Source of the DNA: a virus
IMG/VR virus record: IMGVR_UViG_3300048839_000566
Location: 1-44,902 of that record
DNA length: 44,902 nucleotides
Reading direction: 5' to 3' (one strand)
The notes beneath the pieces are model-generated. The model ran no database searches. It saw nothing but the letters and a program-made list of their open reading frames with translations, and was not told where the DNA came from. A program made the position numbers and the translations under genes. Below, one piece after another: positions 13,273 to 20,983 of this stretch (its first letter is position 1; the number at the start of each line of letters is the position of its first letter).

Positions 13273-14146
13273 TTTCGTATTTCCTCGCTGTTCTGACCCG
13301 GTTGCGCCACGTAGCGAACCAGTCGAGTTTCCGCCCCTTGGCCCCTGGTATCGCCACCCAGTAATCGATGAACTCCCGAAATAATTTATCGGCGAGCAGG
13401 TCCGGGCGCTCGATCTCGCAGAATATTTTCCAATCGTCGGGAAGTCGCATCTCGCCGTCCAGCCTTGTCCCCCTCGCCTCCGGTTTTTTCCGGGCAGGGG
13501 AATCCGCGATACGACGCGGGTCGGCTGTGCGTGGCGTGACTCCTGGCGGGCAACCGATCGGGTTGGGAGAGTTATCCACAGGGGGGGGCGGATCGCCGAC
13601 AGGCTGATCCGCGCTCTCTTTTTTTTGTTCCTGTTCTTGCTCTTGTTCCTGCTCTTGTTCCTGCTCTTGTTCCTGCTCTTGGCTTCGTAGGGGCTTCGAA
13701 GGGGCTTCGAAGGGGCTTGCGCTTCCCCTCCGTTCCGACATGTGGAACGCGGCACTGTATTTGTCAAAAAAGTCCGATAAAAATAGGTTTTCCGGGAGTG
13801 CGTCGTACTCGTTTTGAACCCCCTTTACCCGGAGATCCGACGCCTTCAGCGAGCCGCCGACCTGGTACGACGCCATTTCGATCACCCAAACCACCTCCGA
13901 CTCCTCGTCGAAGTGGCAAAACCCCGCTTCGATGGCCCCTCGAAGCCCCTTCGAAGCCCCTTCTAATGGGAGCCCGGTTTCGTGTGCAATGAACATAAGG
14001 GGGCAGTAATACAGCCCCAACATGTTCGCGTGAGGCGATGTCATCAGGTACATACTGACGACCTGCGCCTCAAGTCCCGCCTTTCGGATTCTTTTGCCAG
14101 TTTGCCCGATCCAGAATTTCGGGCTGACTTTTGAGTATTCGCGCAT
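13082..14146 (-). CDS. Replication initiator, lambda O-like
   Basis: 354 residues if started at the MREYSKVSPKFWIGQTGKRI methionine (ATG 14146, GGGGTG upstream); the frame is open 20 codons further to ATG 14206. The N-terminal 120 residues form a winged-helix DNA-binding region (YYCPLMFIAHETGLPLEGAS then KGLRGAIEAGFC). Residues about 155-175 are an alternating Glu-Gln tract acting as a linker, followed by a proline-rich spacer and a C-terminal DUF-like domain DDWKIFCEIERPDLLADKLF with WFATWRNRVRTARKYE. An O-type initiator binds iterons in its own gene and recruits P. Candidate iterons lie in this gene near 13.69 and 13.95 kb. P-like gene immediately follows. Confidence 0.8.
   Translation of the reverse strand: MREYSKVSPKFWIGQTGKRIRKAGLEAQVVSMYLMTSPHANMLGLYYCPLMFIAHETGLPLEGASKGLRGAIEAGFCHFDEESEVVWVIEMASYQVGGSLKASDLRVKGVQNEYDALPENLFLSDFFDKYSAAFHMSERRGSASPFEAPSKPLRSQEQEQEQEQEQEQEQEQEQKKESADQPVGDPPPPVDNSPNPIGCPPGVTPRTADPRRIADSPARKKPEARGTRLDGEMRLPDDWKIFCEIERPDLLADKLFREFIDYWVAIPGAKGRKLDWFATWRNRVRTARKYENAGKHIQNNRAPAADNSAYGRVKAAVDRERATEYSLRETEINPEFVDRDGCDVRSPMVVKLRN
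13624..13680 (-). repeat. 12-bp tandem repeat coding for a Glu-Gln tract
   Basis: A microsatellite of about five CAAGAGCAGGAA-type units on the minus strand codes for an uninterrupted E-Q alternation in the O-like protein. Because the unit is a multiple of three, gain or loss of copies changes linker length without breaking the frame. Confidence 0.85.
13679..13960. other. Candidate replication origin: inverted 11-bp iterons in O-like gene
   Basis: GGGGCTTCGAA repeats head to tail at 13690-13700 and 13701-13711, with partial copies on either side (13679-13689 and 13712-13718). Its reverse complement TTCGAAGCCCC occurs at 13950-13960 with a one-mismatch copy at 13939-13949. So two clusters of directly repeated 11-mers face each other about 230 bases apart within the initiator gene. 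In lambda the origin iterons bound by O lie in the O gene. The period of 11 bases equals one DNA turn, placing bound protein on one helix face. Confidence 0.5.
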
Positions 14147-14250
14147 CCCCGCACCCCAGCCCTGATCCGCGCCACCTCGACCCGGATCATAATTTTTACC
14201 CACCACGTAACTATGTCGTTTTTCAACGCGACTAAATTGGCGTTAGCCAT
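14044..14250 (-). CDS. Possible small ORF between regulator and O-like gene
   Basis: ATG 14250 lies three bases after the regulator stop, and the frame runs 68 codons, starting MANANLVALKNDIVTWWVKI. The first 35 codons lie before the O-like start; the rest overlaps it in another frame and is Arg/Ser-rich, looking like a shadow. It might be a short coupled peptide. Weakly supported. Confidence 0.3.
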   Translation of the reverse strand: MANANLVALKNDIVTWWVKIMIRVEVARIRAGVRGCANTQKSARNSGSGKLAKESERRDLRRRSSVCT

Positions 14251-14253
14251 ATG

Positions 14254-14475
14254 TCAACGTTGTTTTTTCGTCCTGACGATATATTCGGACTGGTAGAGTA
14301 TTTCATCTCTGGTCATCTCGCCGCCGGATGCGTCCGACAGCCGTTTTGCGAGGTGTCGCGACACTGATCCACCAAAAACGATTTGCTTGAAATTTGCCAG
14401 ATTTGTTCCGGCCTTTCGCGAAACCTCTTCGACGCGATCTTTTGTGTTTTTTTTGTAGAACTCTATCGGAGTCAT
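14254..14475 (-). CDS. Cro/YdaS-like HTH regulator
   Basis: 73 residues from ATG 14475 (GAGGTG nine bases upstream), the first gene leftward from the control region. It reads as a single HTH domain: VEEVSRKAGTNLANFKQIVF, then GGSVSRHLAKRLSDASGGEM and TRDEILY, matching the YdaS/Cro type with its G-x-x-V-S-x-x-x-A-K-R-L recognition helix. It probably represses one or both divergent promoters next to it. Confidence 0.8.
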   Translation of the reverse strand: MTPIEFYKKNTKDRVEEVSRKAGTNLANFKQIVFGGSVSRHLAKRLSDASGGEMTRDEILYQSEYIVRTKKQR

Positions 14476-14508
14476 GCGGCACCTCGGAATTTTTGTTGCA
14501 ATTTTATT

Positions 14509-14536
14509 AGTGTAACGCTAAACGAAAAAAGATCAA
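14509..14536 (-). promoter_or_regulatory. Leftward early promoter (putative)
   Basis: On the minus strand TTGATC (14536-14531), a 16-base spacer and TACACT (14514-14509) lie about 35 bases upstream of the regulator start. An alternative -35 TTGACG sits at 14543-14538. Related short words such as GCTAAACG and GTCAAACG recur around it and could be operators. Confidence 0.4.
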
Positions 14537-14567
14537 GCGTCAAACGAAGGCGTTGAGCGGATCGCTA

Positions 14568-14596
14568 TTGACATTCGATTAGTAATGTCCTAGTTT
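14568..14596 (+). promoter_or_regulatory. Rightward early promoter (putative)
   Basis: A consensus -35 TTGACA at 14568-14573, a 17-base spacer and TAGTTT at 14591-14596, reading into the recombination operon. The -10 is poor (three of six), implying repression or help from an activator. Confidence 0.5.
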
Positions 14597-14627
14597 TTCC
14601 TTGCGTCAACTTTCTGCGAGGAAGGTG

Positions 14628-14680
14628 TTTTTAGGCGCATAATATTGGCGAAGGATTTTAGGTGCATAAAATTACGAAGG
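14628..14680 (+). repeat. Tandem 26/27-bp leader repeat
   Basis: Two imperfect head-to-tail copies (14628-14654 and 14655-14680) share TTTTAGG(C/T)GCATAA and end in CGAAGG. They lie in the untranslated leader between the rightward promoter and the first start. They may be operators or RNA sites for an antiterminator. Confidence 0.55.
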
Positions 14681-14693
14681 TGGGAGGGCGAAA

Positions 14694-14822
14694 ATGACAC
14701 GAAAAAACAATTTGGCGATCGGCAAGATCGCCAAGGACGTGGCGGGGGCGGTTGGCACGCTGGTGCTGGTCGCGGTCTGGGGAGTGCTCCTCGCGGAGCT
14801 TTGGTGGGGGTGGTTCGCATGA
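14694..14822 (+). CDS. Small membrane protein (42 aa)
   Basis: ATG 14694 follows GGGAGGG, and the TGA overlaps the RecT-like start (ATGA). It has a basic start MTRKNNLAIGKIAKDV and one hydrophobic helix GTLVLVAVWGVLLAELWWGW. First gene of the rightward operon. Function unknown; the longer overlapping frame upstream of RecT is its shadow. Confidence 0.65.
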   Translation: MTRKNNLAIGKIAKDVAGAVGTLVLVAVWGVLLAELWWGWFA

Positions 14823-15691
14823 GTGAATTAACAGTGGTCAAACCGGCGTTCTGTTTGACGCCGACCAGCCTCGGTGAGGCGCAGCAGTTTGCGCTCATCC
14901 TGAGCAAAACGGAGTTGGTCCCCAAATCGTACCAGGGCAAGCCGGACGCCATTGTGGTAGCGATGGCGTGGGGCGCGGAGATCGGCCTGTCCGGGCTCCA
15001 AGCGGTGCAGAACATCGCCAGCATCAACGGCAGGCCCTCGCTCTGGGGCGATGCCGCGTTGGCGGTCGTGATGGCCCACCCCTCATACGAGGACCACGAG
15101 GAGCGGATCGAGGGGACCGGCGATCAGATGCGCGCGATCTGCGCCATGAAGCGCAAGGGGAAAAGCGACAAGACCGCCGAATTCTCGGTTGCAGACGCGA
15201 AAAAGGCCGGTCTCTGGGGCAAGCAAGGCCCTTGGACCCAGTACCCACAGCGGATGCTCCAGATGCGGGCGAGGGGTTTCGCGATGCGCGATCAGTTTCC
15301 CGACGCGCTACGGGGGATCTCGCTAGCAGAGGAGTCTCAGGATATCCCGGAGCGAGATATCACCGAGCGCGCCGAGGTGGTGATGCCGACTCCAAAGCGC
15401 AAGTCGGCTCCGACTCCGGTCGTTGAGGCGTCGCCCGAGCCTGAGCCCGCAAACGATCCAGCGCCCGCCACAGTCACCGAGGAAATCATCCCGGAAACCG
15501 GGGAGATCATCGAGCGCCCCGCCGTGGTCACGCTCTCGGAAAACCAGCTCCGCGTAATCCGCGCACAGCTCGCAGCCGCGAGCATCGAGGAGGCTTCAGC
15601 GGCCCAGCAATTCAGCCAGTCGCGCCTCGAAGCGATCCCGGCGAGCGATTGCAACGCGCTCCTCAAGTGGATTAAGGAGCAGCGCGCATGA
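14819..15691 (+). CDS. recT-like: RecT-family single-strand annealing protein
   Basis: 290 residues beginning MSELTVVKPAFCLTPTSLGE. The RecT core shows KTELVPKSYQGKPDAIVVAM, AWGAEIGLSGLQAVQNIASI, NGRPSLWGDAALAVVMAHPS and WTQYPQRMLQMRARGFAMRD. RecT anneals complementary single strands during phage recombination. A Pro/Glu-rich linker (about 230-265) precedes a C-terminal helical domain. The next gene encodes its exonuclease partner, as in redalpha/beta and recE/T pairs. Confidence 0.93.
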   Translation: MSELTVVKPAFCLTPTSLGEAQQFALILSKTELVPKSYQGKPDAIVVAMAWGAEIGLSGLQAVQNIASINGRPSLWGDAALAVVMAHPSYEDHEERIEGTGDQMRAICAMKRKGKSDKTAEFSVADAKKAGLWGKQGPWTQYPQRMLQMRARGFAMRDQFPDALRGISLAEESQDIPERDITERAEVVMPTPKRKSAPTPVVEASPEPEPANDPAPATVTEEIIPETGEIIERPAVVTLSENQLRVIRAQLAAASIEEASAAQQFSQSRLEAIPASDCNALLKWIKEQRA

Positions 15692-16320
15692 GCGACGTAA
15701 TATTCAAACCCGAGGATCACACCTACTGGCTGGGGCGGCATCGTCTCCCGTCGGTGACTGAGATACTCCAGCCGCTCACCGATTTCCGATTCGTCCGCGA
15801 GGACGTGCTGCAGTGGAAGTCGGATCTCGGTCGCGCAGTACACCGCGCGATCGAATTGCACCTGCTCGACGATCTGGAATACGACAGCCTGGGTGGGGAG
15901 GTCGCGCAATATTTCGCCCAGTTTTTGGAGTTTCAACGCGACTCCAATTTCCGCGCGATCGCGACAGAGTTGGTTGTGTCGCACCCGCTCGGATATGCCG
16001 GGACGCTCGATGCGGTTGGGGTTATCAATCGCAAAGTCGCGGTGATCGACTGGAAAACTACGACAGCACTATCTCCGACTGTCGGTCTCCAAACCGCAGC
16101 ATACGCCAACGCGGTCGACAAGACCCCCGGCGACATCCCGTCGGTAGAGGGCCGCAGATATGTGCTGCGACTCTCGACAGATAACTACAAGCTCCACCAA
16201 ATCCCAACGTCAAAATACGCGGGCGACCTGCTGACATTCGCGTCTCTTTTGCGAGTGCATCAATGGTGCGCCGAAAATTCCAAAACCATTAATCTGGAGA
16301 TCCCCGAAAATGTTGGATGA
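15688..16320 (+). CDS. PD-(D/E)XK exonuclease, RecT partner
   Basis: 210 residues, start overlapping the RecT stop (ATGA). Motifs: RAVHRAIELHLL (helix with the first conserved acid), HPLGYAGTLDAVGV (the D), VAVIDWKTTTAL (D-x-K) and GLQTAAYANAV (Q-x-x-x-Y). This is the RecB/lambda-exo nuclease pattern of phage exonucleases that resect ends for RecT. Confidence 0.88.
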   Translation: MSDVIFKPEDHTYWLGRHRLPSVTEILQPLTDFRFVREDVLQWKSDLGRAVHRAIELHLLDDLEYDSLGGEVAQYFAQFLEFQRDSNFRAIATELVVSHPLGYAGTLDAVGVINRKVAVIDWKTTTALSPTVGLQTAAYANAVDKTPGDIPSVEGRRYVLRLSTDNYKLHQIPTSKYAGDLLTFASLLRVHQWCAENSKTINLEIPENVG

Positions 16321-17020
16321 AATCACAATCAATAATCTCGCCAAATCATCTGAGCAACACGCGTTTTCCGCTTTGGAAATCGCGAAAACATATCAGATCG
16401 ATAACCAGGAGATGGCGGAGATGGCCGCCGATGAACTGGTGTCGATCAAGTCCAAGCAAAAGGAGCTGGACGAGCAGCGCAAGGCGTTCACGCGCCCGCT
16501 CGATGAGAAAAAGAAGGAAATTATGGCGCTGTTCGAACCGGCGGTCACGCTGCTGAAAGATGCCGAAACGGTGCTCAAGGGGGCGATCAATGCATGGGGC
16601 GAGGCGGAACGTAATCGCCTCGCGATCGAGCGCAAGGCGCAACAGGAAATATTGTTACGCCAGCAAATGGAGGCGGAGCAGGCCGCGCAGAAAGCACGCG
16701 ACGAGGCCGCAGCGGCGTCAAAAGCAGGCGACGAGGCGAAGGCTGGAGAGCTGATCCTCGCTGCATCCGCGAAAGAATCCGAAGCGGAGGCGGTCCAGTA
16801 TGCCGCGCTCGCAAGAGTCGAGCCAGCGAAATTGTCCGGGATCAGCGAGCGCATGGATTGGGATTTCGAAGTGATCGATCCTGCATCGATCCCGCGTGAG
16901 TATCTCGTGGTCGACGAGAGCAAGATCCGCCGCGTCGTGAAAGCGTTGGGCGCGGCGTCGAATATTGCTGGGGTTCGGGTTTTCCAAAAGCCGGTGGTGA
17001 GCGTCCGCGCTCGCCGATAA
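16310..17020 (+). CDS. Coiled-coil protein next to recombination genes
   Basis: 236 residues, overlapping the exonuclease end. The N-terminal 170 residues are a long Lys/Glu/Ala-rich coiled coil (QKELDEQRKAFTRPLDEKKK and QMEAEQAAQKARDEAAAASK). The C-terminus reads DPASIPREYLVVDESKIRRV then VKALGAASNIAGVRVFQ, a conserved ending of phage proteins found beside RecT/exonuclease. The role is unproven; some relatives are called host-nuclease inhibitors, but I see no Gam signature. Confidence 0.7.
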   Translation: MLDEITINNLAKSSEQHAFSALEIAKTYQIDNQEMAEMAADELVSIKSKQKELDEQRKAFTRPLDEKKKEIMALFEPAVTLLKDAETVLKGAINAWGEAERNRLAIERKAQQEILLRQQMEAEQAAQKARDEAAAASKAGDEAKAGELILAASAKESEAEAVQYAALARVEPAKLSGISERMDWDFEVIDPASIPREYLVVDESKIRRVVKALGAASNIAGVRVFQKPVVSVRARR

Positions 17021-17033
17021 ATGGAGGCACGAA

Positions 17034-17138
17034 ATGGATTTCATAACTGGATTTTTAACCGGAATATTCATCGGCCAGGGCGCGCTAATGATCGCCCTGA
17101 TGCTGGTATCTAATGCTCGACGCGAAGGGGGTGAGTGA
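17034..17138 (+). CDS. 34-aa membrane peptide
   Basis: ATG 17034 with GGAGGC nine bases before it; stop overlaps the next ATG (TGATG). One hydrophobic helix, starting MDFITGFLTGIFIGQGALMI, with a charged end. Unknown role. Confidence 0.55.
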   Translation: MDFITGFLTGIFIGQGALMIALMLVSNARREGGE

Positions 17139-17464
17139 TGGCTGTAGCAAAACAACGGGCTCCAACGAAACTCGAAGTCGAACCGCTGCGCGCCGGGGAG
17201 CGGCGTTGCTGGCGGTGCAACAAAGTGAAGCGCACCGATCACGACTACGACGTGAAGGGGAACGGTCGGCGATATACGGTCTGCCGGGTGTGCCGAGACG
17301 CCTTGCAGGCCGATTTTAAGGCGCGGCGAATCAAGGCAAAAGAGGCGCGAGATAACTCCCCGAAGGTATCGTGCTGGCTGCGTGCGCCTGATTCGCCGAT
17401 GCTGTCGGTTACGCTCGGGGAGTTCTATTCGACGTATCAACGGATGGTTTCGACGAGGTGGTAA
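17138..17464 (+). CDS. Four-cysteine zinc-finger protein
   Basis: 108 residues. RRCWRCNKVKRTDHDY and RYTVCRVCRDALQADF give two C-x-x-C knuckles 29 residues apart, likely one zinc. A basic helix (FKARRIKAKEARD) follows, suggesting DNA or RNA binding. The ATG overlaps the preceding stop; a GTG one codon earlier is possible. Confidence 0.7.
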   Translation: MAVAKQRAPTKLEVEPLRAGERRCWRCNKVKRTDHDYDVKGNGRRYTVCRVCRDALQADFKARRIKAKEARDNSPKVSCWLRAPDSPMLSVTLGEFYSTYQRMVSTRW

Positions 17465-17716
17465 ATGGCAAAATATTATTACGTTTCGGAAGCCGGAGAC
17501 TTTGACAACGCCGAAAGGATTTTGGCAGACGATGCCGAAGACGCTGCAAGAGCGCTGGCGGAATTGCAGTTTTGCTCGGAACCTCGCTTATATGGGGGAG
17601 ATGTCAGGTTCGTCGTGTCGATAGACGCCGATGGCGCATGCGCGGAGACGTACGATGTATCAGTTGAGTGCTGGCCGTATTTTGTAGCGATGAGGGTAAA
17701 AAATGAAACCATTTGA
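17465..17716 (+). CDS. Small acidic protein (83 aa), unknown
   Basis: Immediately follows the zinc-finger gene (ATG directly after TAA). It starts MAKYYYVSEAGDFDNAERIL, is acidic (DDAEDAARALAEL) and ends in a beta-like stretch. Its last 14 bases overlap the helicase start. No family recognised. Confidence 0.6.
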   Translation: MAKYYYVSEAGDFDNAERILADDAEDAARALAELQFCSEPRLYGGDVRFVVSIDADGACAETYDVSVECWPYFVAMRVKNETI

Positions 17717-19106
17717 TTTAGAAGCGGCGAAAGCGAGGGAGGCAAATATGACATATAAACAATTTATTGACCGGAAAAAGTTTATTGATCGATCGTGCGG
17801 ATTCGATCCGCAGGAGATGCGCTACCAGCTCAAGGATTTTCAGCGCGACATAACCGCATGGGCTTGCAGAAAGGGCAAATCGGCTATCTTTGCTGATACC
17901 GGTTTGGGTAAAACGTGGATGCAGCTAGCGTGGGCGGATCTCGTTTCCGCGCACGCTGGCCCTGTGCTGATCCTCGCGCCACTTGCGGTGAGCGAGCAAA
18001 CTATTGGCGAGGGCAAAAAATGCGGGGTGTACGTCGAGAAAATAACGCCATCCACTGTTATCGAACGCGGGGTGTATATCACAAACTACGAACAATTAGG
18101 GAATATCGACACGACTAAATTCGCCGGGATAGTTTTGGATGAATCGTCAATACTGAAAGGTTTCGACGGGAAAACTCGAAAGCTGATCACGGAGTTGTTT
18201 TCCAAAACCTTTTACCGCCTATCCTGCACCGCCACACCATCCCCTAACGATCTGATGGAGTTTGGCACACAGGCGGAATTTCTCGGCATTATGAGTGTTA
18301 CCGAGATGCTTGCGACATTCTTCACTCACGACGGATCAGATACCTCCAAATGGCGATTGAAGGGGCATGGCAGAACAAAATTTTGGGAATGGTTATCAAC
18401 ATGGGCTGTTTTTATCAGATCCCCGTCTGATTACGGGTACGACTCCACAGGCTACGATCTCCCGCCGCTGATTTATCACGAGCACGTTGTCGACAGCGGC
18501 GTTAAAGATGGATTGTTGCCGTGGATCGCTCAAAGTCTATCTGATCGCCAAAAGGCTCGACGCGACACGATTAATCAGCGCGTAGAAAAAGCTGCTGAGA
18601 TCGCTAATTCTATCGATGGACAGTGCCTGATTTGGTGTCACCTGAATGAGGAGTCTGAAAAGCTCGAAAACCGAATCAATAATTCTGTGCAGGTATTCGG
18701 ATCTCAGAAAGCAGAAACAAAAGCGAATTATTTGTTAGGATTTGCAAGTGGTGACGTTCACAGACTAATAACCAAACCATCAATCGCCGGATTCGGAATG
18801 AACTGGCAAAACTGCAGAGATATGGTTTTCGTTGGTTTGAGCGATTCATTCGAGCAGTATTATCAAGCGGTTCGCCGATGCTGGCGATTCGGACAAACGA
18901 TGCATGTTAACGTGCATATTGTTTCGAGCGATTCCGAAGGTGCAGTCGTAGCAAACATTAAATCAAAAGAGGCAAATCATAATTTGGTTGCGGCGGAAAT
19001 GCTTCGAACCGTTAAGCAGTTTCGAACGGATCTCAAGTCAACAGTAACCGAAAAGAATATTTATATTCCGAATAAACAAATGGAGGTTCCAAAATGGATG
19101 TGCTGA
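17703..19106 (+). CDS. SNF2-type DEXD helicase
   Basis: 467 residues. Motif I SAIFADTGLGKTWMQLAWAD, Ia LILAPLAV, II GIVLDESSIL (D-E-S-S), III LSCTATPSPND, and V/VI IAGFGMNWQNCRDMVFVGLS then QYYQAVRRCWRFGQT. This is the superfamily-2 SNF2 class common in phage replication or recombination regions. The first 15 residues are MKPFDLEAAKAREAN, an opening shared with unrelated phage proteins; a second ATG at 17748 with GAGGGAGG five bases upstream is an alternative start that would remove it. It overlaps a DNA methyltransferase gene, a frequent pair. Likely acts in DNA remodelling or strand separation. Confidence 0.88.
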   Translation: MKPFDLEAAKAREANMTYKQFIDRKKFIDRSCGFDPQEMRYQLKDFQRDITAWACRKGKSAIFADTGLGKTWMQLAWADLVSAHAGPVLILAPLAVSEQTIGEGKKCGVYVEKITPSTVIERGVYITNYEQLGNIDTTKFAGIVLDESSILKGFDGKTRKLITELFSKTFYRLSCTATPSPNDLMEFGTQAEFLGIMSVTEMLATFFTHDGSDTSKWRLKGHGRTKFWEWLSTWAVFIRSPSDYGYDSTGYDLPPLIYHEHVVDSGVKDGLLPWIAQSLSDRQKARRDTINQRVEKAAEIANSIDGQCLIWCHLNEESEKLENRINNSVQVFGSQKAETKANYLLGFASGDVHRLITKPSIAGFGMNWQNCRDMVFVGLSDSFEQYYQAVRRCWRFGQTMHVNVHIVSSDSEGAVVANIKSKEANHNLVAAEMLRTVKQFRTDLKSTVTEKNIYIPNKQMEVPKWMC

Positions 19107-20071
19107 ATCAGGTCATCACAGATAAATACGCGCTTTATAATGGCGATTGCGTAGAAGTGGTTTCATCATTGAAAGATGACAGTGTTGATTTTTCTATATT
19201 CTCGCCGCCTTTTGCATCTCTTTACACATATTCAAATTCAGATCGTGATATGGGTAATTGCACCGATAACGATGATTTTTTTGCCCACTTTTCATTTTTA
19301 GTCGAACAGCTTTACCGCGTAATTAGACCGGGCAGACTGGTCGCAATACACTGCATGAATCTACCATCCTCAAAACAGAATGACGGATTCATTGGTTTAA
19401 AAGACTTTCGAGGCGAACTTATTCGCAAATTTCAGGAATATGGATTTATATTCCATTCCGAGGTTTGTATTTGGAAGGATCCCGTGGTCGCAATGCAGCG
19501 GACAAAAGCGATCGGGCTGCTGCATAAACAGCTAAAAAAGGATAGCGCTCTATCTCGCCAAGGTATTCCCGATTATCTTGTTGTGATGCGCAAACCTGGA
19601 GAGAATACCAAACCGATCGCTGGTGAGCTTAAGTATTTTGTTGGCGATGAGTTGATGCGCAATTTTCGCGAAATTGTTCGCCATGACGGAAGGGTTGCGC
19701 AGATACCAAATGGCAACGGATCATCAGTGATTGATATTTGGCAGCGATACGCATCGCCGGTTTGGCATGACATCAACCAGAGCAACACGCTCAATTTCAG
19801 AGAGGGGAGAGAATCGGACGACGAACGACACATTTGCCCGCTACAGCTCGATGTGATTGAGCGGGCTTTGCAGCTTTGGAGCAACCCTGGCGATGTGGTG
19901 TTGACTCCATTTTTGGGGATTGGCTCTGAAGCATATTGCGCGATTTCATGCGGTCGACGCGCTATTGGCGTTGAATTAAAGGAGTCGTATTTTAATCTAG
20001 CTGTTCGTAACCTTAAAAGCGCTGAGACGCAACAGTACGATCTATTTGGTTCCGACGAGGTGGTGAGATGA
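19094..20071 (+). CDS. DNA N4-cytosine/N6-adenine methyltransferase, beta class
   Basis: 325 residues. Catalytic motif IV is FSIFSPPFASLYTYSN (S-P-P-F); the AdoMet-binding motif I follows later, at DVVLTPFLGIGSEAYCAISC then GRRAIGVELKESYF, i.e. the beta-class order. S-P-P-F occurs in N4-cytosine enzymes, but adenine specificity cannot be excluded. No restriction endonuclease is adjacent, so it is an orphan that may protect phage DNA from host restriction. Confidence 0.88.
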   Translation: MDVLNQVITDKYALYNGDCVEVVSSLKDDSVDFSIFSPPFASLYTYSNSDRDMGNCTDNDDFFAHFSFLVEQLYRVIRPGRLVAIHCMNLPSSKQNDGFIGLKDFRGELIRKFQEYGFIFHSEVCIWKDPVVAMQRTKAIGLLHKQLKKDSALSRQGIPDYLVVMRKPGENTKPIAGELKYFVGDELMRNFREIVRHDGRVAQIPNGNGSSVIDIWQRYASPVWHDINQSNTLNFREGRESDDERHICPLQLDVIERALQLWSNPGDVVLTPFLGIGSEAYCAISCGRRAIGVELKESYFNLAVRNLKSAETQQYDLFGSDEVVR

Positions 20072-20358
20072 GTTCAAAAGAACAACAATTTATCGATGCC
20101 ATGTACCGATACCGAGGCATCGAATTTGCTCGGCTGGGGATGCTGGTCGAGGTTGATGGAGATGTCGGAACGATCGTTGGCTTCAATGGCTCGGCTAATC
20201 TGGACGTTCAATTCTTTGATGGGAGAAAGCATGGTATTCGTCCGGTCGGCTGTCATCCGTGCTGGAACATCAAATATTTTGACGCCGACGGGTCGTTGCT
20301 GGCGCATCATGGCGAGTGTATTTGGGTTTTGCGACCAGAGAGGGGTGATAAATGCTAA
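20068..20358 (+). CDS. Small protein (96 aa), possible SH3-like fold
   Basis: ATG overlaps the methyltransferase stop. GMLVEVDGDVGTIVGFNGSA and LDVQFFDGRKHGIRP read like a small beta-barrel, followed by HPCWNIKYFD. Unknown function. Confidence 0.6.
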   Translation: MSSKEQQFIDAMYRYRGIEFARLGMLVEVDGDVGTIVGFNGSANLDVQFFDGRKHGIRPVGCHPCWNIKYFDADGSLLAHHGECIWVLRPERGDKC

Positions 20359-20621
20359 TACCAATAAATGCGCAAATAACCGCCGCCGAGATACCTCCAG
20401 AAACTATCGGAGCCATTATCGTCGGCCTATCTAGCACAGAACAGGCTGAATTGTTCTGCGCACTTGGATACCAAGCTACGATCGTATCTTGGTGGCCGCA
20501 ACAGTGCCATGCAATGGCGAGATGCATATCTGATAAGCAGGATGTAACGCAATTAATTCACGTGCTTGAAACTATGCTGGAAGCGCTAAAATCACGACTA
20601 AGCGAATTTGAGAAGAGATGA
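20352..20621 (+). CDS. Small helical protein (89 aa), unknown
   Basis: Starts MLIPINAQITAAEIPPETIG and ends with a helix TQLIHVLETMLEALKSRLSE. Overlaps both neighbours by a few bases, as expected for a coupled early operon. No family recognised. Confidence 0.55.
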   Translation: MLIPINAQITAAEIPPETIGAIIVGLSSTEQAELFCALGYQATIVSWWPQQCHAMARCISDKQDVTQLIHVLETMLEALKSRLSEFEKR

Positions 20622-20983
20622 TGAAACCATTTAATTTAGAAAGAGCAACTACAGGAGATTCTGTAGTTACAAGAGGTGGGCAGCTGGTGAGGATATTGTG
20701 CTTTGACAGACCAAGCACAGATTATCCCATTGTTTTTCTGGCTGGCGCTCGCATCCTTACAAGCACGCTAGCTGGCGCTGAAACTCACGACTCCGAGTCT
20801 CCAGATGATCTATTTATGGCCCCAGTAAAGAAAGAGGGGTGGGTTGGCATTTTTGAAAATGGTGCCGGAAAGCACATACCAAACACGTTTGTCTACGGAT
20901 CAAAAGATGCTTGCGAGAGATGGGGCACACAGTATCGCGGTGGCGCTTTTGTTGCAGCAGCAAAGATCGAGTGGGAGGAGTGA
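20618..20983 (+). CDS. Phage protein with MKPFNLE opening
   Basis: 121 residues (120 from the second ATG at 20621, the more likely start). It begins MKPFNLERATTGDSVVTRGG and continues LVRILCFDRPSTDYPIVFLA, the layout of a widespread phage family of unknown function with an R-x-I-x-x-F-D-R-x-x-x-x-Y-P-I-V core. The same opening precedes the helicase (17703) and the 9560-9796 gene. Confidence 0.7.
   Translation: MMKPFNLERATTGDSVVTRGGQLVRILCFDRPSTDYPIVFLAGARILTSTLAGAETHDSESPDDLFMAPVKKEGWVGIFENGAGKHIPNTFVYGSKDACERWGTQYRGGAFVAAAKIEWEE

Noticed and set aside
13624-13680. Repeat block considered as a CRISPR array
   Set aside because: Units are 12 bp without spacers and encode an in-frame Glu-Gln tract.
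15968-16136. Search for tRNA or integrase attachment core around the recombination genes and elsewhere
   Set aside because: No cloverleaf-like sequence, tRNA 3' end or tyrosine-recombinase signature was seen.
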